NCBI GenBank assembly: GCA_051875715.1
Contig: JBJEHD010000009.1
Coordinates: forward strand, 15,507 to 79,506
Source of the DNA: DYCT01 sp051875715
Lineage (GTDB): Bacteria > Bacteroidota > Bacteroidia > Bacteroidales > Bacteroidaceae
Length of the DNA: 64,000 nucleotides
Reading direction: 5' to 3'
In this document: positions 51,871-60,403 of the stretch, piece after piece
Layout: every line of letters begins with the position of its first letter
Position numbering within the stretch: the first letter of the stretch is position 1
Notes under the pieces: generated by a model
Database searches by the model: none
Seen by the model: only the letters and a program-made list of their open reading frames with translations
Told to the model about the DNA's origin: nothing
Translations under genes and position numbers: made by a program

Positions 51871-52380
51871 ATGACTACGATTCAACTGCCCGAAGCCGAC
51901 CTCATAAAGGCCGCCCACGAAGGAATGGACGAGTTCATCCGCGTGTTTACCGACAAGTATCTGGAGACTATCGGGGGAGAACTGACCGCCCAGACCATGC
52001 CGATGCTCAACGGCTACCAACACGCCTTGCTGAGTTATCATTTCTTTCGCGAGGAGGTGATGGTGGGCGGATTCGTGCAACTGATACAAAACGGATACGG
52101 CGCCTACATTTTCGAAAATCCGTTCGCCAAATCGATGCGGCTGTTCGGCGCAAACGAGTTCAGCAAACTTCTCTACAAGGCCAAAGAAATCTACGACCGG
52201 CACAAGGAGGACTTGACCCGCGAGCGGACGGACGAGGAGTTCATGGCCATGTACGAGACCTACGAGGCGTTCGACGACCTCGAAGAGGCGTTCATCGAAA
52301 TGGAAGAAGAGGTCACGGAGACGATAGCCCGTTACGTCGACGAGCATCTGGAGCGTTTCGCCGAGGTCGTCAAGGCTTAG
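51871..52380 (+). CDS. DMP19 family (DUF4375) protein
   Basis: A 169-residue, largely helical acidic protein. The stretch LNGYQHALLSYHFFREEVMVGGFVQLIQNGYGAYIF near residue 45 and FEDL-like YEAFDDLEEAFIEMEEE near 130 identify the DMP19/DUF4375 group, named after a DNA-mimic protein of Neisseria; not all members mimic DNA, and the function in Bacteroidota is unknown. The C-terminal third has many Glu and Asp (EEAFIEMEEEVTETIARY), consistent with but not proof of mimicry. Its stop overlaps that of the convergent esterase by 11 bp. Confidence 0.83.
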   Translation: MTTIQLPEADLIKAAHEGMDEFIRVFTDKYLETIGGELTAQTMPMLNGYQHALLSYHFFREEVMVGGFVQLIQNGYGAYIFENPFAKSMRLFGANEFSKLLYKAKEIYDRHKEDLTRERTDEEFMAMYETYEAFDDLEEAFIEMEEEVTETIARYVDEHLERFAEVVKA

Positions 52381-53182
52381 CCTTGGCCGCCTGTTCGAAG
52401 AAACGCTTGAAGAAGACGATGTGATACCAGATGGCGTTGCGCCAGTAGGCTGCATTGTGGCCTCCCGGACGCACATAGAAATCATGTTCTATCTTGTACT
52501 GCAGCAGTTTCTCGTGAAAATTGTTATTGACCTCGAAGAAGAAATCGTCGTAGCCGCAATCGATGATTAAGGCCAGGTCACCTTTCTTCAGGCGGTCAAT
52601 CTGGTTGATGGCAGCGTGTTCCTCCCAGGAGGCCCGATTGTCGGCCTCACGCCCCAACTGTTTGTACATATCCCAGTTGTTCGGGAAGGGTCTGATGTCT
52701 ACCCCGCCGCTCATGCTTCCCGCAGCCCCAAACACATCGGTATGGCGCATCGACAAGTACATGGCCCCGTGTCCGCCCATGCTCCACCCCGTGACGGCCC
52801 GATGGTTGCGGTCGGCGACGGTCGGATAGTGTGCGTCAACGTATTTCACCAGTTCGCTGGTGCAAAAGGTCTCATAGCGGTATTCCGTTAGGGGACTATC
52901 CCAGTACCAACTGTTTTGCCCGTCAGGGCACACCCAGATAAAGCCTTCGCGGTCGGCCACCGCCAATGCGTCAGGGAACATGCCCACCCAGGAGCGGGCG
53001 TTTCCGCCGTGGCCATGCAGCACGTAAACGGAGGGATAACGTCCTGGCTTGTCGGGTGTTACGACTACGACTTTCACATCTTTCTTCATGGATGGGCTCT
53101 TCACCAAAACGGTATCGACCTTGGCTGCCTTGGCGCAGAGGAAGCAAAGCAGCATGGAAATGACAAAAAGGGACTTTTTCAT
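52370..53182 (-). CDS. Secreted esterase of the EstA/feruloyl-esterase fold
   Basis: A 270-residue alpha/beta hydrolase with a signal peptide (KSLFVISMLLCFLCAKA). The nucleophile elbow is GWSMGGHGAMYLSMRH near residue 130, the Asp lies in LIIDCGYDDFF near 212 and the His in RPGGHNAAYWRNA near 240. VYVLHGHGGNARSW gives the oxyanion strand. The group includes tributyrin esterases, S-formylglutathione hydrolases and feruloyl esterases; export argues for a polysaccharide or xenobiotic ester as substrate. It is a single-gene unit. Confidence 0.9.
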   Translation of the reverse strand: MKKSLFVISMLLCFLCAKAAKVDTVLVKSPSMKKDVKVVVVTPDKPGRYPSVYVLHGHGGNARSWVGMFPDALAVADREGFIWVCPDGQNSWYWDSPLTEYRYETFCTSELVKYVDAHYPTVADRNHRAVTGWSMGGHGAMYLSMRHTDVFGAAGSMSGGVDIRPFPNNWDMYKQLGREADNRASWEEHAAINQIDRLKKGDLALIIDCGYDDFFFEVNNNFHEKLLQYKIEHDFYVRPGGHNAAYWRNAIWYHIVFFKRFFEQAAKAKP

Positions 53183-53221
53183 GGATTTGTTCTTTACGTA
53201 TGGTTATGTGATGAATGTGCA

Positions 53222-53229
53222 CAAAATTA
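53222..53229 (-). promoter_or_regulatory. -7 element of the secreted esterase gene
   Basis: On the minus strand TAATTTTG, exact TAnnTTTG, 39 bp before the start; a TTG lies about 20 nt upstream. Confidence 0.5.
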
Positions 53230-53334
53230 CACATCCCGTCACACTCCAACAAGCATTCGAGCACCTTTTTGCCGGCATTTGGGTGCATACGAAGAGAGTT
53301 TCAAGGTATTTACTAAAAAAATGGTCTAAAAACT

Positions 53335-53363
53335 TTTGGGAAAGACACAAACAATTAAATTTG
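53335..53363 (+). promoter_or_regulatory. Promoter of the histone H1-like gene
   Basis: TTTG (53335-53338), 17 nt, TAAATTTG (53356-53363). The -7 box is exact and the spacing is two short of the optimum. Confidence 0.55.
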
Positions 53364-53429
53364 CAACCAATTAGGTAACGTGCCCCGAAAGGCACCGGTA
53401 TGTTTAATCAAATTATTCAAGTCAAAACA

Positions 53430-53606
53430 ATGAAAGAGTTAGTAGAGAAAATCCAGGCAGGATTTGCAGCATTCAACGAGGATGCCGTGGCACAGATGGA
53501 GAAAGGAAACAAAGCAGCCGGCACTCGCGCCCGCAAAGCTTCCTTGGAAATTGAAAAACTGCTGAAAGAATTCAGAAAAGTTTCTTTGGACGAATCGAAG
53601 AAATAA
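53430..53606 (+). CDS. Histone H1-like nucleoid protein
   Basis: A 58-residue protein, MKELVEKIQAGF..., with the conserved core GNKAAGTRARKASLEIEKLLKEFRKVS found in the short histone H1/Hc1-like proteins of Bacteroidota. It is predicted to be helical with a basic second half, and to bind DNA. The ATG at 53430 matches the family N-terminus; an ATG at 53400 would add ten residues not typical of it. Has its own promoter and terminator. Confidence 0.88.
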   Translation: MKELVEKIQAGFAAFNEDAVAQMEKGNKAAGTRARKASLEIEKLLKEFRKVSLDESKK

Positions 53607-53632
53607 GGAAGAATCCCCATCGCCCCAAAAGA

Positions 53633-53667
53633 AGCTTCGTGCCCATAAGGCTTACGGAGCTTTTTTT
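53633..53667 (+). terminator. Intrinsic terminator of the histone-like gene
   Basis: AGCTTCGTGCC (53633-53643) pairs with GGCTTACGGAGCT (53649-53661), followed by seven T (53661-53667). Confidence 0.85.
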
Positions 53668-53682
53668 ATGCCCGTCCGGCTG

Positions 53683-54159
53683 CTACAGCACCAGTTCCAT
53701 GCTTATCTTTTGCGGGCGCAGGCCCATCCGTTCATAAAAGCGCAAGGCCGACTCGTTGCAACTCCATACGTTGAGCGTCACGTTGTAGCATCCCTGCCGG
53801 CGGGCAAAAGCCACGACGGCCTGATAGAGCGACCGGCCGACATGGTTTCCACGGCAATGCTCGTCTACGCACAGGTCGTCGATGTAAAGCGTCAGCACAT
53901 CGGTGAGGACGTGTCCGGACCGGGGACGTTGAAAAACACAAAAGGCATAGCCTTGCACCGTGTCGGCCTCGTCGACAGCCACAAACACCGGTGTCTGCTC
54001 GTCGGCCAAGATAGACCGCAACTCGTCGTCCGTATACTTCCGGCTGGCCGGTCTGAACAAATCCGGCCGTCCGGCGTGATGTATCGCCGCCACCTGAAGC
54101 AGCAACTCGGCCAGGCGGGGGATGTCGTTTTCTTCAGCTCTGCGAATGGTTGTTTGCAT
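53683..54159 (-). CDS. GNAT family N-acetyltransferase
   Basis: A 158-residue acetyl-CoA-dependent acetyltransferase. The acetyl-CoA loop is VDEHCRGNHVGRSLYQAVVAFAR near residue 100, with LYIDDLCV before it and NVTLNVWSCNESALRFYERMGLRPQ after it, the complete GNAT core. The acceptor cannot be predicted. The ATG at 54159 begins directly before the GNAT fold. It is preceded by the composite repeat arrays at 54230-54393, which lie between it and the NlpC/P60 gene. Confidence 0.9.
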   Translation of the reverse strand: MQTTIRRAEENDIPRLAELLLQVAAIHHAGRPDLFRPASRKYTDDELRSILADEQTPVFVAVDEADTVQGYAFCVFQRPRSGHVLTDVLTLYIDDLCVDEHCRGNHVGRSLYQAVVAFARRQGCYNVTLNVWSCNESALRFYERMGLRPQKISMELVL

Positions 54160-54229
54160 CGTTTCTCTGTTTTCAGTTTCACACTTCACTTAGCTTCGTG
54201 GCCGAGGCCGGTCGGCCGCTTCGGGCCTT

Positions 54230-54284
54230 TCATTGCAACAGCGTTGCAATGCGGTTGCAATGGCGTTGCAACGCCGTTGCAACG
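54230..54284. repeat. Array C, copy 2: five 11-bp units on GTTGCAAC
   Basis: Units start at 54230, 54241, 54252, 54263 and 54274, exactly 11 bp apart, each with an invariant TTGCAA core and the consensus GCGTTGCAAYG. Same unit as the array at 22763. Confidence 0.88.
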
Positions 54285-54305
54285 AGTGCGCAGGCACATG
54301 CCGAC

Positions 54306-54393
54306 GCGTGTACACGCATCTGCCTTCACGTGTACACGCGTTTGCCTTCGTCTGTACACGCATCGGCCCTCGCGTGTACACGCGTTGATGCTC
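54306..54393. repeat. Array B, copy 2: four 22-bp units headed by GCGTGTACACGC
   Basis: Units start at 54306, 54328, 54350 and 54372, exactly 22 bp apart. All four contain TGTACACGC, and two have the complete 12-bp palindrome GCGTGTACACGC. The ten spacer bases end in CTTC or CTC. Same orientation as the copy at 22674, but here array C comes first. Confidence 0.9.
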
Positions 54394-54404
54394 GTCCGCC
54401 GGGC

Positions 54405-55181
54405 TTAAGGAATCATCCGCTTTATCAAACGCAGATGATGCGTATAGAAGCCTCGTTCCTCGCTATAGATTCCCTCCGCGTCGAGCCGGTCGAAATGGAC
54501 GTTGCCGGTCGCATGGAGGATGCGTCCTCCGTCAACCACGATACCTACATGGGAGATGGGGCCGTCGTGATGGTCGAAGAAGGCCAGGTCGCCCGGACGA
54601 GCGTCCTGCAAGAAAGGCACCAGTTCGCCCTGTCCGGCCTGCTGCGACGAGTTGCGCAGCAACTGGACGCCATGCATCCGAAACACCACCTGGGTCAGCC
54701 CGGAGCAATCGATGCCCATGGCATGTTTGCCGCCCCACAGGTACGGGCTGTTCAGATAGTGCACGGCCGTTTCCAGCACCGATTCTCCCCGCAGTTCGTC
54801 GACATGGGAAGGCGCGAGACGATAACGCGTGTCCTTCACCCGGAATGTCCCGTCGGGACGATAGTCGGGCAACACGCTTCCGCCCGTCAGCAGCAGATGC
54901 TCGCCGGTCTCTTCCCGAAACGCTTCGGCATAATAGGATGTCACGACAGGCTGGATTGTCGGGTCGTAGGCGTCGTACTCCGCCTGGTCGACAGGGGTCA
55001 GCATCTTCGTCGTGACCCAGCCTTCAAACCCATCGGCCTTGTTGCGTACACGGGCCCACGTCTTGTCATGCTCGTAGACGACACAGGCATCTCCGAACAA
55101 CAGTTCGGTAGCCATTTCGCCCCCGTCCTCGGCCGTCAGCCGCAAAGGGATGGTAGGCAGGTAACACATCGCGTAGTTCAT
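54405..55181 (-). CDS. NlpC/P60 (C40) peptidase with SH3 domains
   Basis: A 258-residue cell-wall peptide hydrolase resembling dipeptidyl-peptidase VI, which cleaves gamma-D-glutamyl bonds in muropeptides. Two bacterial SH3-like modules (about 1-60 and 70-125) precede the NlpC/P60 domain with the catalytic Cys in GKHAMGIDCSGLTQ near residue 160, the His in PISHVGIVVDGG near 211 and a third polar residue in ILHATGNVHF. There is no signal peptide, so it should act on imported muropeptides in the cytoplasm, fitting recycling by NamZ encoded nearby. It follows mutL by 18 bp and ends a seven-gene operon. Confidence 0.9.
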   Translation of the reverse strand: MNYAMCYLPTIPLRLTAEDGGEMATELLFGDACVVYEHDKTWARVRNKADGFEGWVTTKMLTPVDQAEYDAYDPTIQPVVTSYYAEAFREETGEHLLLTGGSVLPDYRPDGTFRVKDTRYRLAPSHVDELRGESVLETAVHYLNSPYLWGGKHAMGIDCSGLTQVVFRMHGVQLLRNSSQQAGQGELVPFLQDARPGDLAFFDHHDGPISHVGIVVDGGRILHATGNVHFDRLDAEGIYSEERGFYTHHLRLIKRMIP

Positions 55182-55199
55182 GGTCTGTATGATTGAATG

Positions 55200-57056
55200 C
55201 TAAAACATTTTCTCTATTTCTTCTTCGCGGATGATGGTCAGCACCGTCTTTCCGTCGGGCGTGTAGTTCGGGGTCGGGCAGGCGAACAGGTTGTCAATCA
55301 GTCCGGCCATCTCATCGGCCGAAAGCACCTGACCGTAGACGATGGCGGCCGAACGTGCCAGCGAAAGGGCCAGTGCCTGCTGCACTTCGTCCTTCGCGCC
55401 AGAGCCCTTCTCCTTGGCCGTGTTCACCATGTTGTGCAGCAGGTCGACGGGGTTCAGCCCCTCGACACCGGCCGGCACGCCGTTGATGGCATAACTTCCC
55501 TGGCCGAAATCGCTCAGGTCGAAACCAATGGCGGCCAAATCGTCCCAGATGGACTGCAGCATCACCACGTCCGAACTGGGAAACTGCGCCACCTCCGGGA
55601 ACAATACGCCTTGCGACACTCCTTGCCGCGAACGAATCTGCTCCAAATAGCGGTCGAACAGGATGCGCACGTGCGCCCGGTGCTGGTCAATCAGCATCAA
55701 CCCGGACTTGACCGACGTGACCACATAACGCCCTTTGAACTGGTAGTGCTGCACGCTCACGTCGACGGAATGGCTTTCATACAAGCCTCCTTCCTTCCGC
55801 CCCGACACAACCTCCGCGTCCGGCGCACCGGCCTGAGACAGCAACCGTCCGTCGTTCGGTTCCGTACGGGTCAGCCCATCGTAGAGGCTTTCCCAGCCTA
55901 CAGCCGACTGCTGCGAACGCGAGGGGCTGTATCCCGACCCTCCGGACGATTGAAAAGGGTTATAGTCGGTCTTCTCCGCCTCGAATGGATAGCCTCCCGC
56001 CGTCCGAGGAGCGAAAACCGGGATGTCGGGCTTATCGGCCACATCAAAATCAATCGTCGGGACTGCGTTGAACTTGCCCAACGTCTCCTTGACGGCCGCG
56101 GCCAGGATGGGCCATATCGCCTGCTCGTCCTTGAACTTGATTTCCGTCTTCGTCGGGTGCACATTCACGTCGATATCGGCCGGCTCCACCTCGAAATAGA
56201 TGAAATACGGCACCTGCTCGCCTGCGGGAATCAGTTGCTCGTAGGCCTCCATCACCGCCTTGTGGAAATACGGGTGGCGCATAAAACGGCCGTTGACGAA
56301 GAAATACTGATGCGCACCCCGTTTCCGGGCGGCCTCCGGCTTGCCTACGTATCCGTATATCCGGCCGAGCGCCGTCTTCAGGTCCATCGGCAAGAGTTGT
56401 TGCTCCAGTCTCTTCCCGAACACGTTCAGGATGCGCTGACGTTGCCCCGCGGCCGGGAGGCTGTACATCTCCACTTCGTTGTGGTGGAACGTAAACGAAA
56501 GGTCGGGATGGACCAACACAATCCGTTCGAATTCCGTCAGGATATTGTTCAGTTCTGTTTGGTTGGACTTCAGGAATTTACGTCGGGCCGGCACATTGTA
56601 AAAGAGATTCCTCACGGCGAAATTGCTGCCTTTCGGGCAGGAAACGGCTTCCTGGCTTTCCACCTTCGAGCCCGCCACGACCAGTTGCGTTCCCAGCTGG
56701 TCCTCCTCCATCCGGGTCTTCAGTTCCACCTGCGCCACGGCCGCAATGGATGCCAGCGCCTCGCCGCGAAAGCCCATGGTGTGCAAAGCGAACAGGTCCT
56801 CCGCCTGGCGGATTTTGGATGTAGCATGGCGTTCGAAGGCCAGCCGTGCATCCGTCACCGACATCCCTTTTCCGTCGTCGACGACCTGGATGCACGTTCG
56901 TCCGGCATCCGTCACCAGGACATGTACCTCCCGTGCTCCGGCGTCAATGGCGTTCTCCACCAGTTCCTTCACCACCGAAGCGGGCCGCTGGATTACTTCA
57001 CCGGCCGCAATCTGATTCGCCACCGAATCCGGCAGCAAACGTATTACATCGCTCAT
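55200..57056 (-). CDS. mutL: DNA mismatch repair protein MutL
   Basis: A 618-residue MutL. The GHKL ATPase is intact: SVANQIAAGEVIQRPASVVKELVENAIDAG, DDGKGM, ATSKI and GFRGEALASI. The C-terminal dimerisation domain aligns with endonuclease-type MutL, but the metal-binding motifs differ: where DQHAxxExxxxE is expected there is DQHRAHVRILFDR, and CPHGRP is replaced by CPTPNYTPDGK. It cannot be said from sequence whether the nicking activity is retained. Part of the operon led by the parvulin-type chaperones; the NlpC/P60 gene follows. Confidence 0.96.
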   Translation of the reverse strand: MSDVIRLLPDSVANQIAAGEVIQRPASVVKELVENAIDAGAREVHVLVTDAGRTCIQVVDDGKGMSVTDARLAFERHATSKIRQAEDLFALHTMGFRGEALASIAAVAQVELKTRMEEDQLGTQLVVAGSKVESQEAVSCPKGSNFAVRNLFYNVPARRKFLKSNQTELNNILTEFERIVLVHPDLSFTFHHNEVEMYSLPAAGQRQRILNVFGKRLEQQLLPMDLKTALGRIYGYVGKPEAARKRGAHQYFFVNGRFMRHPYFHKAVMEAYEQLIPAGEQVPYFIYFEVEPADIDVNVHPTKTEIKFKDEQAIWPILAAAVKETLGKFNAVPTIDFDVADKPDIPVFAPRTAGGYPFEAEKTDYNPFQSSGGSGYSPSRSQQSAVGWESLYDGLTRTEPNDGRLLSQAGAPDAEVVSGRKEGGLYESHSVDVSVQHYQFKGRYVVTSVKSGLMLIDQHRAHVRILFDRYLEQIRSRQGVSQGVLFPEVAQFPSSDVVMLQSIWDDLAAIGFDLSDFGQGSYAINGVPAGVEGLNPVDLLHNMVNTAKEKGSGAKDEVQQALALSLARSAAIVYGQVLSADEMAGLIDNLFACPTPNYTPDGKTVLTIIREEEIEKMF

Positions 57057-57076
57057 CCTTTCTTCCTATTATATAC

Positions 57077-57373
57077 TTAAAACGCCCACTCGCCCGTAAC
57101 CAGGTAGTGGAGAATGAACAACAACACCAGAATGGCAATCAGAATCCGGCCGTATCCCCACGTAGACCGACCGCTCTCCTTCCGGCGCTTCAGGTGCGTC
57201 GTGGCCGCCACAAACTTGCCACGTATTTCCTCCGGATCGAACTCTTTGGGCGGGAGCATTCCCATTTCCCGCTTGGCGTCCTCCTCCATCCGTGCCAATT
57301 TCTCTTTCCGCTCGTCCACGTAAATATACTCATGATGGAACCCGCGCGGTTTGCGTATGCTAAACATTCCCAT
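57077..57373 (-). CDS. Small membrane protein, C-terminal anchor
   Basis: A 98-residue protein with a charged, probably helical cytoplasmic part (DERKEKLARMEEDAKREMGMLP, then RGKFVAATTHLKRRKES) and one C-terminal helix (ILIAILVLLFILHYLV, about 77-93). No domain is recognised. It sits between mutL (20 bp) and the OstA-like gene (2 bp), so expression is probably tied to envelope biogenesis. Confidence 0.8.
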   Translation of the reverse strand: MGMFSIRKPRGFHHEYIYVDERKEKLARMEEDAKREMGMLPPKEFDPEEIRGKFVAATTHLKRRKESGRSTWGYGRILIAILVLLFILHYLVTGEWAF

Positions 57374-57375
57374 GG

Positions 57376-59028
57376 CTATCGTTTTTTAATTAAATCCGCA
57401 TTAGGCAACGGAGCCGGCCTCCGGTCCGATTGCTTCAACTCCTGCCCGCTCTGTTTGCCCCTCCACCGGAAGATGTCGTCTTTATGAAGCGGGCGGATAT
57501 AATCAAACCAGGCAAAGTTGTTCAAGTACATCTTGTCCGGAGGCAGCTGGTCCATCGGATACAAAGCGCCGTTCGACTTCGGGCTCATCACCATCTTTTC
57601 CATCTTACGCTGCCGCAGATACATGTTCAGCACACTGGTCTCCGACACGTTCATGCCAATCATGGTGCTGTCCTTCTCCTCGGGATAATAAACCACGTGC
57701 ACACTGCCCAACACATCGACACGGCGCACCTCGCCCCCGTCGAAATAAGCCTTGATTTCCTTTCCGTTCACCTGGTTATAGTGCACCGAATCCTTCCGTT
57801 CCACCGTCAGCGCCTGATTCACGATGTGCGCCCAATCGATGGTGCTATCGTTCATGAACACCCGGATTTCCTCGCCCAGCAACTGCTGGACACCGTTCCA
57901 TACGATAGGGTCGCGATACATCACCAGGCAGGAATCTTGCGAGGAGAACACCAGAGAGTCGCATACGGCCTGTATGTCCGGGCGGAACACCCGAACCCGA
58001 TGATAGGCATGAAGCGTCCGATAAGCCGAGTCCGTCTCCAAATGGAAACTGAACAAGCGCAACGTATCCGCATGCAGGAACAAGCTGTCGCCCTGCGAAT
58101 AGTCCACCGCTACAGCCCGCTGCGTGGCCAACGCCCTTTGGCGCATCTCGTCGTAGAAACAATAATCGCCCCACAGGCAATTGCGGTTGACCGTGTCGTT
58201 CATCTCAACCCGGCGGAAAGCCTCACCATAGCCCCTCACCCGGTCGTAGAACAGACTATCGCCCGTCAGCGTCCGTCCGTCGCTGGTCAACACCGACCGG
58301 TTCAGCAGTTCCGCCTGCTGCGTGGACGTGTTATAGAAGCCCTGTTCGGAATAGATATGATTGTTGTCGCTCACAATGTCCGACGGACCAACGATATTCG
58401 CCACCTTGCTCTGCGTATTGTAGCGCAACGTGTCAGAGGTCATCGTAAACCGGGGATTCACCAACTCGACATCGTAGTTGAACACCGCCTGTTTGGTGGC
58501 CGGGCTATATTGCCCCCACACCGAGGTCAGCACATTCTCTTCGTCCTCCAGCATGCCGCCGTCAAAATAATAGCCCAAATTCTGCACACGGTCGTAGTTG
58601 AGGCTGTCGGTGCTCAACGTCGCATTCCGATTGATCATGCGGACATTTCCCCTGACCCTGGCCAATTTCGCATTACCGTCATAATACAGGCTGTCTCCAT
58701 AAAGAAACAGCGTATCGCCCTGCTCCATGCAAACATGGCTGAAGGCCTTCAGCGAGTTTGTCTTGCTATAAAAATAAGCACTGTCGCACGTCATGTAAAT
58801 GCTGTCATGCCTAAAACGGACATTCCCCTCCACAATCTGGGCATCCGGATTCTTCTTTTTGTCAAAGCGGAGCACATCGGCATGAAGCAAATACACCAAT
58901 GTCTTTTTCTCCTCCGGTTTCTTGGGTTCAACCTGAGAGGCCCAGCAGACGCCACACACACACATCGCAAGCGCCAGACACGCTTTACACCAATTCGCGG
59001 CGTTTATACACATTCTTCTTTTACGCAT
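57376..59028 (-). CDS. OstA-like/LptA-type periplasmic protein
   Basis: A 550-residue exported protein made of repeated OstA-type beta strands (VEGNVRFRHDSIYMTCDSAYFY, LARVRGNVRMINRNATLSTDSL, YRTLHAYHRVRVFRPDIQAVCDSLVFSS), the fold of LptA and the LptD N-domain that carries lipopolysaccharide across the periplasm. The long form with several OstA modules is typical of Bacteroidota. The signal peptide covers about residues 15-30 (LALAMCVCGVCWAS). It lies 18 bp after a SurA-like chaperone gene; chaperone and LPS bridge in one operon make functional sense for LptD assembly. Confidence 0.88.
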   Translation of the reverse strand: MRKRRMCINAANWCKACLALAMCVCGVCWASQVEPKKPEEKKTLVYLLHADVLRFDKKKNPDAQIVEGNVRFRHDSIYMTCDSAYFYSKTNSLKAFSHVCMEQGDTLFLYGDSLYYDGNAKLARVRGNVRMINRNATLSTDSLNYDRVQNLGYYFDGGMLEDEENVLTSVWGQYSPATKQAVFNYDVELVNPRFTMTSDTLRYNTQSKVANIVGPSDIVSDNNHIYSEQGFYNTSTQQAELLNRSVLTSDGRTLTGDSLFYDRVRGYGEAFRRVEMNDTVNRNCLWGDYCFYDEMRQRALATQRAVAVDYSQGDSLFLHADTLRLFSFHLETDSAYRTLHAYHRVRVFRPDIQAVCDSLVFSSQDSCLVMYRDPIVWNGVQQLLGEEIRVFMNDSTIDWAHIVNQALTVERKDSVHYNQVNGKEIKAYFDGGEVRRVDVLGSVHVVYYPEEKDSTMIGMNVSETSVLNMYLRQRKMEKMVMSPKSNGALYPMDQLPPDKMYLNNFAWFDYIRPLHKDDIFRWRGKQSGQELKQSDRRPAPLPNADLIKKR

Positions 59029-59046
59029 AGGACACTCGGTTGATAC

Positions 59047-60399
59047 CTACTTCACCCAACCCGAATACTTAAAGGAGCAGTTCTTCCAGTTTTCGTTGAT
59101 GCGCACATACGTCGTCTTCTGTTTCTCAATGATCCACTTCTCCAGTTTTTCCTCCTTCAGCTTATTGATGTACATCTCCTTCAGTTGCTGGTAATCGTCG
59201 CGGATGTTGGCTTTATGCCCATTGACCTTCGAGCGCAATCGAACAATGGCGCACACTTCCTTCCCATTCGATTCGTTCGTGTAAACAAACGGACGTGAGA
59301 TTTCACCCACATGGAGTTGGTCGACCGCCTTGGCCACGTCTTGAGGCAGTTGCTGCATTTCAAACTTCGACGTACCGTCGTACGGATTCGGCATCAACCC
59401 GTGGTTGTTACGCGTATCCTTGTCCTGCGAGATATACGTGGCAGCCTGGTCGAAAGTAAACTTCTCGTTTCGTATGTCGTCAGCAATGGAGTCCAAACGG
59501 CTGAGAGCCACCTGACGGTCTTCGTCTGCAATCTTCGGCTTCAACAAGATATGGCGGCAATTCACGCGGTCGCCACGCTTCTCTATCAACTGAATGATAT
59601 GATAGCCGTAATCCGTCTGCACGATTTTCGACACCTTCTTCGGATCGGTCAAGTTAAACGCCACATTGGCAAACTCCGGCATCAGTTGTCCACGCCCCAT
59701 GAAGTCCAGTTCCCCACCTCGGCGTGCACTGCCCGGGTCCTCGGAATACAACAAGGCCAATGTGGAGAACTGCGCCTCGCCCGAATTGATGCGCTCGGTG
59801 TACTCGCGCAACTGCGCCTTCACCCGTTCAATCTCCTCTGCGGGGATTTTCGGTTCCAGCGTGATAATCTGCACTTCAACCTGCGTAGGGATGAAAGGCA
59901 CACTGTCTTCAGGCAAACGGCTGAAATATTGCCGTACCTCGGCCGGCGTGACCTTGATGTCTCCAGCCAATTGTTCGCGCATGCGCTGCACCGTCATCCC
60001 TTCACGGACATTTTCGCGCATGGCTTCGCGAATCTGCGTCATCGACTTGCCAAAATACTCCTCCAGCTTCTCCTTCGTCCCGACCGAGCGGATGTAGTTG
60101 CTAATCGTACTTTCCACCTGTTGAATCACCTCCGAGTCCGACACCTCCACACTGTCGATGACGGCTTGATGCAAAAACAGTTTCTGGATCGCCAACTGTT
60201 CCGGGATAACGCAATAGGGGTCCCCGTCGAACTTATATCCTTCATATTGCGCCCGCAACCGTTCCTCTTCCACCTCAGACTTGAGGATGGCCTCGTCTCC
60301 TACGACCCAAACCACTTCGTCGATTACGTTGTCTTGTGCGCACAAACTTCCGCCCGACAACAGGAGCAGCGCAATGAGTACGATCATCTGTATTTTCAT
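59047..60399 (-). CDS. SurA-like periplasmic peptidyl-prolyl isomerase
   Basis: A 450-residue exported chaperone. Signal peptide ends near residue 22 (GGSLCAQ). The N-terminal SurA-type helical domain (about 25-165, DEVVWVVGDEAILKSEVEEE) is followed by two parvulin (rotamase) domains: RRGGELDFMGRGQLMPEFANVAF with GYHIIQLIEKRGD near 190-280, and CRHILLKPKI near 285-390. It should assist folding of outer-membrane barrels such as LptD and SusC. Third gene of the operon, 4 bp after the preceding lipoprotein gene. Confidence 0.92.
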   Translation of the reverse strand: MKIQMIVLIALLLLSGGSLCAQDNVIDEVVWVVGDEAILKSEVEEERLRAQYEGYKFDGDPYCVIPEQLAIQKLFLHQAVIDSVEVSDSEVIQQVESTISNYIRSVGTKEKLEEYFGKSMTQIREAMRENVREGMTVQRMREQLAGDIKVTPAEVRQYFSRLPEDSVPFIPTQVEVQIITLEPKIPAEEIERVKAQLREYTERINSGEAQFSTLALLYSEDPGSARRGGELDFMGRGQLMPEFANVAFNLTDPKKVSKIVQTDYGYHIIQLIEKRGDRVNCRHILLKPKIADEDRQVALSRLDSIADDIRNEKFTFDQAATYISQDKDTRNNHGLMPNPYDGTSKFEMQQLPQDVAKAVDQLHVGEISRPFVYTNESNGKEVCAIVRLRSKVNGHKANIRDDYQQLKEMYINKLKEEKLEKWIIEKQKTTYVRINENWKNCSFKYSGWVK

Positions 60400-60403
60400 C
60401 TTT

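Noticed and set aside
7851..54393. CRISPR arrays at the tandem-repeat sites.
   Set aside because: Units are 11-22 bp with spacers of 12 bp or fewer, far too short, and no cas genes are present apart from a Cas4-like nuclease domain within a helicase.
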